From NCBI GenBank assembly GCA_003988855.1, contig QYAI01000248.1, forward strand, positions 1 to 31,916: a stretch of DNA of 31,916 bases, written 5' to 3'. The notes beneath the pieces are model-generated. The model was not told where the DNA came from and made no database searches. It worked only from the letters and a program-made list of their open reading frames with translations. Below are positions 20,298-29,274 of the stretch, in pieces. This DNA is from Arachnopeziza araneosa (taxonomy: Eukaryota; Ascomycota; Leotiomycetes; Helotiales; Arachnopezizaceae). The translations under genes and the position numbers were made by a program. Numbering within the stretch: the first letter of the stretch is position 1; every line of letters starts with the position of its first letter.

Positions 20298-20554
20298 ATG
20301 ATGGAACCCGTTATATTGTACATGCGCAGCAATGGATCCTTTCCGTACATTACCCTACTCCATCCTCCCGGACTTCATGAAGAGCATCCCTTACCTCTGT
20401 AAGTTGTGGAGCTTGCAGCGCGCCTCGGCTATCGTTAACCTTATTTTTCAGGAGCAAGGCACCGCCGCCGAGGCCATCGAGGCCATCGAGGCCATCGAGG
20501 CCATCCAGGTCATCGTATCTTGCGGGACAACCCTCGTGTCTAATCAATTATTGA
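20298..20554 (+). CDS. Possible small Pro/Arg/Ser-repeat protein
   Basis: Exons 20298-20398 and 20452-20554; 67 aa starting MMEPVILYM. The 53-bp intron is textbook (GTAAGT, GTTAAC box, TTTTTCAG). Only one of the three reading frames through it stays open, giving HPLPLSKAPPPRPSRPSR and ending PSCLINY. The RPS repeats come from a 9-bp DNA repeat in exon 2. In the unspliced sequence an alternative frame encodes EAI repeats. The intron signal is the main support. The product is short, has no known domain and may be non-coding RNA instead. Confidence 0.3.
20470..20514. repeat. 9-bp tandem repeat GAGGCCATC
   Basis: Four perfect units at 20470-20505 followed by a degenerate unit CAGGTCATC. Being a multiple of three, it keeps all frames open. 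Confidence 0.9.
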
Positions 20555-21223
20555 TTCGTACCGCTGTTCACGTGAGTTGGGGTCCCATGCTGGGAACATG
20601 CAACTTAATTCACGAGAGCTCTCGAGCCATTATATATGAAGACGTACCAGATGCGTCATGCAGATTTGGCTTCAACTCAGAACTCTAGGAAGGTTCGACC
20701 TCTAACGAAATAAGACAACCCCTTACCCCGCTTTGCAAGTCGAGGCTTGTAGAGCATTGTTTCTATACCTTGCTTGACTGAGCATTGGCATCCTATCTCC
20801 GTCGACCCTATAGATAACGCCCGTAGATCTTGGCTCGGATTTAGTCGGGAGGAATTTCGACCGTTCATACAATGTCACCGGATGCCAACTTTTGAGTGGC
20901 CGAACTCATATTTTGCTCAATTGCTCTCAATTTGCAAATGATGGGTGTACCACTCAATTCTCTACTCTATTTTGCGCCAGGTGACTTTCAGATTGGCACA
21001 CTAGCATTATTGAACAAATCAAATGCCCTAGTGCACTTGAAATTCGTATCTCATCCGTGAGACATTCTTTGCTCAGATATTTAGCCTCAACTACACATCG
21101 GAAGGTCACGCATTCGATTCGAAGCGGTTGCCTAGAACCATTGTATAAGAAGAAACCTGCGCTGAAGATGGGGTTCCTTTTATTCTTCTTCGTTCCACTC
21201 ATTTCTCAGAGTCTATAACAGAG
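20555..21223. other. Intergenic upstream of the DJ-1-like gene
   Basis: About 670 bp. Short frames on both strands lack good starts and domains. It presumably holds the promoter of the DJ-1/PfpI-like gene. Confidence 0.45.
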
Positions 21224-22119
21224 ATGTTGTCCCAAGAATATATAACCAAAGTCTTGTTTCTTATCCTCTGGGGTAATTTTGTCAATGGTGATACCCGTGA
21301 GTCTTTGAATAACATTTATATCATAACCAAAACTGACGATATGAAAGCCAAAAGATTCGGATACCTCCTTTATCCAGGTTTCACGCCCATGGATGTTTTC
21401 GGGCCCTTGACGGCTCTTGAGTCGCTTGCATTCTCGACTCCGGACTTAAACCTTACCATTATTGCTGAAACTCTAGACCCAGTCCCATCCGGAAAGATGT
21501 CGTTTTGGACGAATGCAGTGAATTCTACGGTTTCCGAATCTATTGTACCAACTCATACCTTCGCGACCGCTCCTCCTCTTGACGTCTTACTGATTCCCGG
21601 GGGTATTGGCGAAACCCTAGCACCATCATCGGCTCTTGATAACGCGGTCGCCTTCGTAGAGGAGCGTTATCCCACCCTTCAGTATTTGATCACTGTCTGT
21701 GTTGGGGCCGGAATTGCAGCCAGAGCAGGCGTCCTCGATGGCAGGCATGCAACTACCAATAAACAAGTTTGGGACGCGACCATCGCCCTGGGACCACATG
21801 TCAAGTGGATTCCTCAAGCTAGATGGGTGGTGGATGGGAATATTTGGACGACGTCGGGTGTCACCGCTGGTATCGACGGGTTCCTTGCGTTTGTCGGGTC
21901 AACGTTTTCGAATGAAACGGCACAGACTATCGCCAATGGGATGGAGTAAGTTACCACACCTAATTTTTGAGTTGGCCTACTCCACTCGAAACAGTTGAAC
22001 TGGCAGACACTGACTTTTGGTTTCCTAGGTTTTCGAGGCGCGCCAACTCGACGGATGATCCCTTTGCTGCATTGTATAACTTGACGGATGCAAATAATGG
22101 GACTGGAGCGGGGATGTAA
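21224..22119 (+). CDS. Secreted DJ-1/PfpI (ThiJ) family protein
   Basis: Three exons: 21224-21296, 21348-21945, 22029-22119; 253 aa. The first intron is 51 bp, stop-free, with a perfect GTGAGT donor and a CTGAC box. Removing it joins the signal peptide (residues 1-22, ending FVNG) to DTPKRFGYLLYPGFTPMDV, the normal start of the family. The second intron (83 bp) replaces a TAA and adds FSRRANSTDDPFAALYNLTD. VLLIPGG (104-110) leads to the nucleophile elbow LITVCVGAGIAAR with Cys142, then AGVLDGRHATTNK and TTSGVTAGIDGFLAFV. Relatives include DJ-1 superfamily glyoxalases, chaperones and peptidases; secreted fungal members are poorly characterised, so the reaction is open. Several N-glycosylation sequons fit secretion. 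A solo LTR begins about 100 bp downstream. Confidence 0.87.
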
Positions 22120-22221
22120 ATACAGTCTATGATAGGAAGCAGTGGTTAGGTTGACCAAGGAGCTAAGTATATAGCTGCCAGAATGCGACTCTTTTTCAGC
22201 GCAGCTCCTCTTAAGGAAGGG

Positions 22222-22524
22222 CGTTACGAACCAACCTACTCACGTGGGGGTCACGTGATGGAGCGACGGATCGCTCTGGCGGTCCTGCGATCTAAGCGGT
22301 CCATCGCTCCAGCGATCCACTTCTCACTCGGTCGAAGCCTCTATATAAGCAATGGCTTCCTCCATTCTAGATAGGAGCTTCGTGCTCAACTTAACTGATC
22401 AATTCTACTCTATTGATACTACTCTACAATTCAATCGTTCAGAACCCGCTCCCGTGATCCCTTACCTTGATCCTTGATTCAACCCAAGACAGCATCCAGT
22501 GGAACACTGGACGTAGCCGTAACA
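22222..22524 (+). mobile_element. Solo LTR of a retrotransposon
   Basis: 303 bp beginning CGTTACG and ending CGTAACA. The ends are inverted repeats (TGTTACG...CGTAACA) except for the first base, apparently T to C. It is flanked by a 5-bp direct repeat AAGGG at 22217-22221 and 22525-22529, as expected of a target-site duplication. A TATA-like CTATATAAGC lies at 22341-22350, and the left half has CACGTG motifs and inverted GC-rich blocks. No gag/pol remains on either side, so it is a solo LTR left by recombination, probably of Ty3/Gypsy type (inference). Confidence 0.7.
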
Positions 22525-22529
22525 AAGGG

Positions 22530-24055
22530 CTGGCATAAATAATTATCGGTCTGAGAAACGAGGAACACTGTGAGATGTTATTAAGAGTAAAGCCGAGCAA
22601 CGTGATATTATCCATTAGTTGTCTGTCGATCGGAAGGTCATTCGTTATGCGATTCGAGTGCAATATCTCAGGGGACCTCAGCCACTTGTGCTGCTTCACT
22701 TTGAGGCTTGCCTTGCCTAGTTAAGTACCAGAATCGTCCATGCCCTTGTGCCGCGTGCTCTCAAACGTCACAAATTCAATGTAGATCGCGTAACAAAGAG
22801 CTCCAACATGGCTCAGGTTGCAGATTCCAATGTCCTGGATCATGTGACTACCTCAAGTTGTTCATCCTCGGCTTTGCATATATCTCTCCTCTTGAACGAG
22901 ATGAAAGCGCAGGAGGTGAACAAACCCAAGCCAAAACTGACCCAGAGTAAAAATATTGATTTCCTATTATCGAAACTTAATCCGTAACTAACTATGGCAG
23001 CCTGTTCATGATCGCCGTGACCCTGACTCCAAATGAGGAGGCTCAGAATTACTTATCCGTTCAGATATATCGACCATATGAACCAAACCAGGAGAAACCT
23101 CTACGAATTCATCACTATTTTCCTTCCTTTTCTCGCGAGGCAATTTCTCATACTACCAAACCAGTAATGAGCTTAATGCCACAGCCAATGGAATCAAATG
23201 AACACAGCAGGGGTATGGAAGTGCACCTGTTTTTGCAGAAAGTCTTTTGGATCGTCGTGGTAAAGATGAATATCTCTGGACTTGGATTAGACAGCACTTC
23301 TGTGCAAGAATAAACTAATCGGATGAATCAATCTATCCCACAGTGCTTGATTCTAACAATTGCCGCAAGACTACTTCGAAACCGCCCAAGTGGCTTAGAG
23401 AGCTTAAGTACCTAAGCTGGTGTAGCTAAACTAAGGCTAAGCCAAGGGAAATTAGTGCTTATATAGCACGGAGGGATGCAATAATCCGTAGCACGATTCT
23501 ATCTTTCGAATCATGAAACAAATACACTACACATAGATATGAGATTTTAAAAGTACTAATTCATTGTCTATATTACATTACTAAAGACTTTCTCTTCGGA
23601 ACTGCTGTAAATGTCGAATCAGACATGCGACAATCAAAAGAGTTTTTGACAGTAAACCGGGAATTAGTGCTTGAGATTTATTTAATACATAAAGTCGCTA
23701 CATATAATGTCTTGTATGCTACGGAGTAGAGAATTTCACTTGAATGAGAGTTGGTGACGTGGAGAGAAAATTGCGGAATCTATTACTTGTCCTCATTACA
23801 AATGTATGTCCAATTGCTAAGAAACCTCAAAATTGATGCTCTATCCATGCTCTAGAACACCATTCCTATGCAATCTCTCTCTATTTCCCATGCTCCGTAG
23901 ACGCCACCACCATAATTCGAGATGTCCTAAGTCAAGCCATGGCTTGCGAATGCTAGAAAATTTACCGGGGGATGAAGGTAGGCTAATCAGAGAGTCAGTA
24001 GGTGCAATTTAATAAATGAAACCAAAGAAAGTGCATACCGAGGAGGATGAGTCAT
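22530..24055. other. Mostly empty intergenic stretch
   Basis: AT-rich. An ATG frame of 59 aa (22808-22987, + strand) could be lengthened by an intron starting at GTAACT (22985), adding about 40 residues. A second ATG frame (23008-23313, + strand, 101 aa) is also open. The two are mutually exclusive and match nothing known. A nested palindrome lies at 23391-23444. The phrase AATTAGTGCTT occurs twice (near 23450 and 23665). Confidence 0.35.
23391..23444. repeat. Nested inverted repeat
   Basis: Outer arms TGGCTTAG (23391-23398) and CTAAGCCA (23437-23444). Inside lies the near-perfect palindrome AGCTTAAGTACCTAAGCT (23401-23418). Confidence 0.6.
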
Positions 24056-24271
24056 TTATGGAGATGTAGCACCACGCCAAACCAACCATAGCCAAAAGCA
24101 AAAACAGAAGATAACGCCGGCAAGCAGACATCCACAGGGGCCGAACTTGAATCCGAGCGTGTAGGAGCAATTGTCGGAGCAATTGTCGGAACTGGAAGTG
24201 AAGCTCCACAGCATGGGCGTGATCGGTGGCTCGTCAATCGCAGCCTGACGTGGACTTTCATTGCTCGACAT
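24056..24271 (-). CDS. Small Cys-rich C-terminal membrane protein
   Basis: Intronless, 71 aa from ATG 24271 (MSSNESPRQAAIDEPP). Residues 29-36 contain a direct SDNC-SDNC repeat. The C-terminal third is one membrane helix full of Cys and Trp (GPCGCLLAGVIFCFCFW). The layout, a polar Pro-containing front and a Cys-rich terminal helix, recalls CYSTM-type stress peptides, but the signature is not convincing. The same frame is open upstream to a GTG near 24352, which would add residues ending NIDQPPPYK, so a longer product with an upstream exon is possible. Confidence 0.4.
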   Translation of the reverse strand: MSSNESPRQAAIDEPPITPMLWSFTSSSDNCSDNCSYTLGFKFGPCGCLLAGVIFCFCFWLWLVWRGATSP

Positions 24272-24383
24272 TTTGTAAGGCGGAGGTTGATCAATGTTTT
24301 GGCCAACAATTGAGCAAGACACAAAGTGCTTTGATGAGGCTGTTGTGATCACGTTTGTTGTTGTTTTTAGATGGAGAAGCTAC

Positions 24384-24511
24384 GAGGCGGTTTAAATCTG
24401 TCTTCGCCGAAGCGTCGGGAATCGTAAAGTCGAAGCTCAAATACCACAATCATTACTCTACTAAAGTCAATAAAATTTTTAGACAATAAATGATAGGTAT
24501 CTAAGAGCTCC
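24384..24511 (+). repeat. Inverted repeat copy A (about 125 bp)
   Basis: Matches the reverse complement of 28591-28714. The near-identical core AAAGTCGAAGCTCAAATACC continues ACAATC, and there is a conserved end GGTATCTAAGAGCTCC and start GGTTTAA. The two copies face each other 4.1 kb apart. Confidence 0.75.
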
Positions 24512-24817
24512 TTATTTAAAGTTCTAAGTGCTTGTTGAAGACGTGTATTGACACTTTGCGATTTTGATCTTTCCGTTTGTAGAAGATGAATTTCACCCGC
24601 CTCGCTACGCGACTTGATACTTTGGGTACCTACATTACTTACTCAAAGTGTTTTATTGGGAATTCACTGCATTAAATAAATCTCGATAATTAATCCACGC
24701 CTTCAGCGCATCCATAAAAACAGCAGCTCACATGATTTGCTCATACTCTCCACCGCCCAAGATATTCTGCACGTCAGCTAACCCTTCAAGTAACTCCAAA
24801 CAACTCCATTTCTCTTC

Positions 24818-26602
24818 TTAGCTACGCCTTGCCTCCCCATAGAATTTAAAGCGATAGCTATAGCGAGAATAGACTGCGCGATAGAGCATATCCCACGGCG
24901 GTACTTCGTGCTTGTCCACTCTCTTACCTATCCAGCCAGTCTCAGCCGCAGCATCAAGCCGGTCTAGGTATTCGCTATTTGAGGCTTCGGGCCAACCTAA
25001 ATAGTCGAAGATCGTGGCAATATTTATGAATTCAGAAACCCTGGCATCCTCCCTCCACGGAGTGTCGTCGACATCCGTCATCCACTTAACCACATCTTGA
25101 CACACCTCCCGCATATCCACGTATGATAGATCTTCGAATTGTGTCTGCAATATCTTCACGTCCTTTTCCTCGTCGTCGCCTTCTAGACGTGTGGGTTGAA
25201 ATGGTAGTTGATCCGGTACGGCATGATGACCGCAGTGCCGCTCGCTGATGTAACAGAAAACACAACCCTGCATGATACTCCCTGTGGACTTCTGTGCGGT
25301 TGGGAAGGTGGCAAAGTTGTCCACTGACTTCTCTCCTCGCTGATGCAAGCGGGGTTGGTTGTTGTGGAAGAACTCTCGCACAAAGTTATAGAAGGGGATG
25401 GTCTTGTTCGTGAGAGTGTCAGTTTCTTGCCATGTGGGGCTGGCAGAGTCCTCGTGATCGAGCTCTGTGTTAGAAGTTAAGGCACTGTTACTAGGTTGAA
25501 TTTCAACGGCTTCGAAGGATTCGAGGATTTGCGGTGAGGTGGAGGAGGTGGCGAGATTTGCTGGCGACGATGCCGAATGTGTGCGTGCAGCTTGAGAGGA
25601 GATCCCATGATGCGCCCCATGGCTTCTGTCGAACTCGAGATATCGATCGGCCCAAGGGGTCTCCACGGCAAAAGTGAACTTCTGAGCCTTCAGATCCTTG
25701 AGAAATTCGTATTCTGGCCAATACCTCTTAATGTCTTCGGGTTGAATTTTAGGAGCTGCTTGTTTCGTCAGAGTCCTGTTGTGTTTCCAATCATTTTGAT
25801 CGAACCACGAATAAGTTCGATCGCTCCACCACCCGTCACGACGCATGCCACAGGAGAGAACGATACGAAGGTGCTGAAGGCCAGAGAAATGCACGATACT
25901 GGCGATGGCATCTCGGTACGTAGCGTTGTTGTCCCCTTGGAGGTTCAGGGGGTCCCAGATGTCCAAGTAACGTACCATGGCACAGCCTTCCTTCCCCAGG
26001 AACTTCACAAATCGCGGGAGGACTGGAAGCCAGTCTATAGTGATTACGCGATCGCTAAAGAAGACGAACATGGCCTCGAAGCGCAACTGTCGCGAGGTTT
26101 GCAGTAGTGCTGTCGACAGCCAAAACTTGACCTCAACGTTCTCGCTGCTGAGGCGGGTTCTTTGCATTTCTATGCCTTCGCGGTCTCGGAACGGAGCATG
26201 CCCCTCCTCAGGCCGCTTCAGCTGCTCCTCTGCATCAAAATAGTGTTTATATATTCGGTTCCGGATTTCAGACGGTAGGCGGAGGAGAGAGGGGTTGCTC
26301 GGATGGCGGGGCAGGGTCAGAATCATCCCTCCGCGTGGCTTGACGACGAAGAGCTGTGGATACAGCATGGAGGTACCGCCCTGAAATGTAGCTAGCCATG
26401 CATCTGCAGCGGTGTTTTCCTCCCAGTATGCCTCATCTGCGCATCCCTCGTCTACGAGCGGGTCCGCCTCGCCCTCATCGCCGTCTTCATTCGAGGCTTC
26501 GCTGCCACTGCCCCATCTGCTGGCGCTGCCTGCATCAGATATTGATCCGGAGTAGTCGGCAACATCTGAGAAGAAGGCGAACTGTGGAGATGGGTCATCC
26601 AT
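24818..26602 (-). CDS. F-box/2EXR-like domain protein
   Basis: Intronless frame of 594 aa from ATG 26602 (MDDPSPQFAFF). The open frame continues upstream to a GTG but without another good ATG. The N-terminus is acidic and Ser/Gly-rich (residues 15-55). LLRLPSEIRNRIYKHYF (107-122) is the typical short F-box-like/2EXR helix of fungal proteins, followed by LLQTSRQLRFEAM. The middle (about 370-430) is Ser/Thr-rich linker, and the C-terminal quarter contains Cys/His pairs (GCVFCYISERHCGHH). Proteins of this class are very numerous in ascomycetes and usually unstudied; some F-box proteins recruit substrates to SCF ubiquitin ligases. That role is not shown here. It lies inside the pair of inverted repeats. 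Confidence 0.75.
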   Translation of the reverse strand: MDDPSPQFAFFSDVADYSGSISDAGSASRWGSGSEASNEDGDEGEADPLVDEGCADEAYWEENTAADAWLATFQGGTSMLYPQLFVVKPRGGMILTLPRHPSNPSLLRLPSEIRNRIYKHYFDAEEQLKRPEEGHAPFRDREGIEMQRTRLSSENVEVKFWLSTALLQTSRQLRFEAMFVFFSDRVITIDWLPVLPRFVKFLGKEGCAMVRYLDIWDPLNLQGDNNATYRDAIASIVHFSGLQHLRIVLSCGMRRDGWWSDRTYSWFDQNDWKHNRTLTKQAAPKIQPEDIKRYWPEYEFLKDLKAQKFTFAVETPWADRYLEFDRSHGAHHGISSQAARTHSASSPANLATSSTSPQILESFEAVEIQPSNSALTSNTELDHEDSASPTWQETDTLTNKTIPFYNFVREFFHNNQPRLHQRGEKSVDNFATFPTAQKSTGSIMQGCVFCYISERHCGHHAVPDQLPFQPTRLEGDDEEKDVKILQTQFEDLSYVDMREVCQDVVKWMTDVDDTPWREDARVSEFINIATIFDYLGWPEASNSEYLDRLDAAAETGWIGKRVDKHEVPPWDMLYRAVYSRYSYRFKFYGEARRS

Positions 26603-27029
26603 AGCGATGCGGGCACACACATACAGAGATGAATTCAATAGAGATCGGACTGTTGAGGCTGATGTTAAGGTTAATGTCGGTTCCTCGGCGTTCGTAGTAC
26701 AATGCGGGAGCACCCGTAATTCAGGCCATTAGCGCCTGCGCACTTCAGAGCCGCCTAGGGGATAAATAAGCGGCCGAAATCGGCACGAGTGTGAACACCA
26801 AAAATCAGTGATCCAAGACTTGAAAAATAAGTAAAATGTTATTGCAAATCTGGTATTTTGAACGTAATCCCACTTGATAGGGATGCTTTGAAATGGGTGT
26901 TGTTTTGATCTTGATCTTAACGTTAGATAGGTTCCGGTGCTAGTTTTGGCCGCTTATTTCTCCCCTGGAGAGCGGCGTCCTTTGTGGAAGGGCAGGAGAG
27001 CTTCTTTACAAAGGAGTATATATGTCCCG
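26603..27029. other. Intergenic
   Basis: 427 bp between the F-box-like gene start and the 3' end of the orphan membrane protein gene, both on the minus strand. No coding frame or RNA gene is seen. Confidence 0.45.
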
Positions 27030-27917
27030 TTACTCAAACCTGTTTATGACTGCCGTAACCCAATCCCTAAAATTAGGAGGATTCGAGTTGTCAAAAGCAT
27101 CCCAGAACAACTTCTCATCTGCTCCACGTCTCTTCTTGAGCAGCTGCTTCGCTGCCTGTGACTCAGGGTTCTTATTGACCTGCAAGTTCCACGCCTTCAA
27201 TTTATTCCCACTCCCATCCAATGTGTGTCCGGCCTCAATACGAAAATCTCTGTCCTTCCATATTCTGTCTTGAAAATCGGCCTTGTTTAGTTTATCGAGA
27301 AGCTTCTTGTATATCTCTCTACCGCGAGAATCCAACAAATCTTTCATTTGGCTTCTAGAGATTCGTGGGTCTGCCTTTTGACGAAATTCATGGAGGATTC
27401 TTTCGAGGGAATCTTCGTTGTCATTGTTATCGTCATTTTCGTTATTGTCGTTATCGTCATGTTCGGAATAGGTCTTTGGATTTATAGGAGGAGGAATAGA
27501 AGTTGATGTCCCTTTGAGGAGATAATAAGTAGTTGCCGCAACAGCTCCACTGACGATAACCACTCCGCCGACCCAAAACAACGTTTGCTTCACAGACCAG
27601 CTTGTGGATACATTCTCATCCCCTACAAGTGTAGTTTCACTATCATTTTCGATAGTAGCGTATTTAAACGTAACGTCAGCGGATTCCGTAATAGCTTTGG
27701 TGGTAAAGTTGATGGTAGAAGTAGGAAGAATCTCTTCCTCGTTTGGAACGAAGGTATGGCTGAAAGCCCGGACTAAAGAGGAGCCGAAATGACCTGCGAG
27801 TTGAGCTAAACCTTTCACAGCTTCTGAAGCTTCCTGTCGACCCTCGGGAGTGTTTAGAAGAGTCACACCCACTAGGCCCGCCAGAGCTGAAAGGGGAATA
27901 GCTACGTCTGAATTCAT
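27030..27917 (-). CDS. Orphan single-pass membrane protein with C-terminal soluble domain
   Basis: Intronless, 295 aa from a true ATG (MNSDVAIPLSALAGLVGVTL). A first hydrophobic stretch lies at residues 6-21, possibly a signal anchor or buried helix. A clear membrane helix is at about 112-134 (LFWVGGVVIVSGAVAATTYY). Then come a Pro patch, an Asp/Asn-only linker at 154-169, and a compact charged C-terminal domain of about 125 residues. That domain contains DLLDSRGREIYKKLLDKL, RDFRIEAGHTLDG, LKAWNLQVNKNPESQAAKQL and FWDAFDN. I do not recognise the family. The C-terminal block looks conserved rather than random (Trp, Gly, His, paired charges). It lies between the two inverted repeat copies together with the F-box-like gene. 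Confidence 0.7.
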   Translation of the reverse strand: MNSDVAIPLSALAGLVGVTLLNTPEGRQEASEAVKGLAQLAGHFGSSLVRAFSHTFVPNEEEILPTSTINFTTKAITESADVTFKYATIENDSETTLVGDENVSTSWSVKQTLFWVGGVVIVSGAVAATTYYLLKGTSTSIPPPINPKTYSEHDDNDNNENDDNNDNEDSLERILHEFRQKADPRISRSQMKDLLDSRGREIYKKLLDKLNKADFQDRIWKDRDFRIEAGHTLDGSGNKLKAWNLQVNKNPESQAAKQLLKKRRGADEKLFWDAFDNSNPPNFRDWVTAVINRFE

Positions 27918-29274
27918 AATGCGCTGGTTGTTGGGGAACTACAGTAGAATGGGCATTTGTCTTTAGTCGTTGGTGAACTTCATGCCTGAACCTCGTTGTG
28001 AGTTCGCTAGGTGTGGTAGAAAGAAAGGTGTTCGACAGTAGGTAAGCCTAAAATTAAAAATAAAAATAAAAACACAGCTGGTTTACAGCTGGGGGAAAAA
28101 CCACGGGGAATCAAACCAAAATCAAGTGGTCGCACATCGCATAGAAATCCATTAGAGGGAAACCACGTTGCAAATGCTCCAGCAATTCATGAGACGCCAA
28201 AAGTCCAATCCGAAGCTCAGCAGCTCAAGATATGTCATGGAAATTTCATAGTTTGTAGTTGGTCACCCAAGTTACACCACTTTAGCGAGACGAATGAGAT
28301 ACAAGAAGGTGAACTTTGACCTTTGGCGTATTGCCACAAATAAGATTACTCGTGCTTCGCCTGTGAGCCTTATTCAACGCTAGTTGAATATACTGTTTTT
28401 CTCGTGTCGCCTTGGCTCGTGAAAGGCAATACCGAGATTATAAATTGAACGATTTTCATATCAAGATATTGAGTTTGGAGTGTTTGAAGCCGAAGAATTG
28501 GAGATTAGACAAGATGTGTCTACATGTAACTTCTAAAGTATAGCCTCCGCCAGGAAAGGGAGAATTTTAGCAATGGTATTGTCAAAATTCGGAGCTCTTA
28601 GATACCCATCTTTTATTATCGAGAGCTCTTATCGACTTTGGTAAGGTAAAGATTGTGGTATTTGAGCTTCGACTTTATGATTTCCTGACGAATTAAGCGG
28701 ACCTTAAACCTCTCCGGAGAATGAAAACCGTTTTATTTCCGATAAACAACCCTGGAATAGGGGACCTCGCTTGTCGATCGTTGGATGCGGTCGGAAGTAA
28801 GCGGCGGAATTTAGCACTTTAGACATCTTGAATTAGAAAACAAGTAGCAAAATAAGCACGTAATTTAAGTCGATTCTAGTAAGAGGGATTACTTCATGAA
28901 TAGCTTATCTACTTGTAGATATAATATCATGCTTATTCTAAAGTTGTTACAGAAGTGTTGCAGTATAACTGTTGAATTTAGTGTTCTGACGCACGGTGCT
29001 AATTTCAGCCCCTTTTTTCCCACCGGAAGAGGCGGGGAAGGGCAGATGTTGGCATTCGTGGATTTGGTAGGGTAGAGCCCCATAGTCTGGACGATCTTCT
29101 CCCTTTTGCGCACCATTATCAATCATGTTACGGAGAAATACCGCAGGATTAAACCGAGTGACATGTTATGGCCGACTCGTATAAGTGGAAGTCTTTATCC
29201 CCTAATCCTAAAGTGTAAATGCCTTGCCTGAAACACAAAATAAATCATTCCTCTCATTCCGAGCCGTAGCCACG
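27918..29274. other. Intergenic; repeat copy B and A-rich stretch
   Basis: 1.36 kb between divergent genes. It contains an A-rich AAAAT-type run at about 28049-28073 and the second copy of the inverted repeat. A 77-codon minus-strand frame near 28889-29122 starts at TTG and is not called. Confidence 0.45.
28591..28714 (-). repeat. Inverted repeat copy B (about 125 bp)
   Basis: Reverse-complement partner of 24384-24511. Shares GGAGCTCTTAGATACC at its left end and GGTATTTGAGCTTCGACTTT in the core. It has an extra internal GAGCTC segment relative to copy A. Confidence 0.75.

Noticed and set aside
20350..20547. Minus-strand frame with DGL repeats
   Set aside because: No ATG start; it is the antisense reading of the 9-bp repeat.
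22222..22524. Coding ORFs inside the LTR (for example the frame near 22183-22374)
   Set aside because: The stretch is explained by LTR ends, target duplication and TATA box.
25577..26107. 176-codon plus-strand ORF
   Set aside because: It is antisense to the F-box/2EXR-like gene, starts outside any good context and has no domain.
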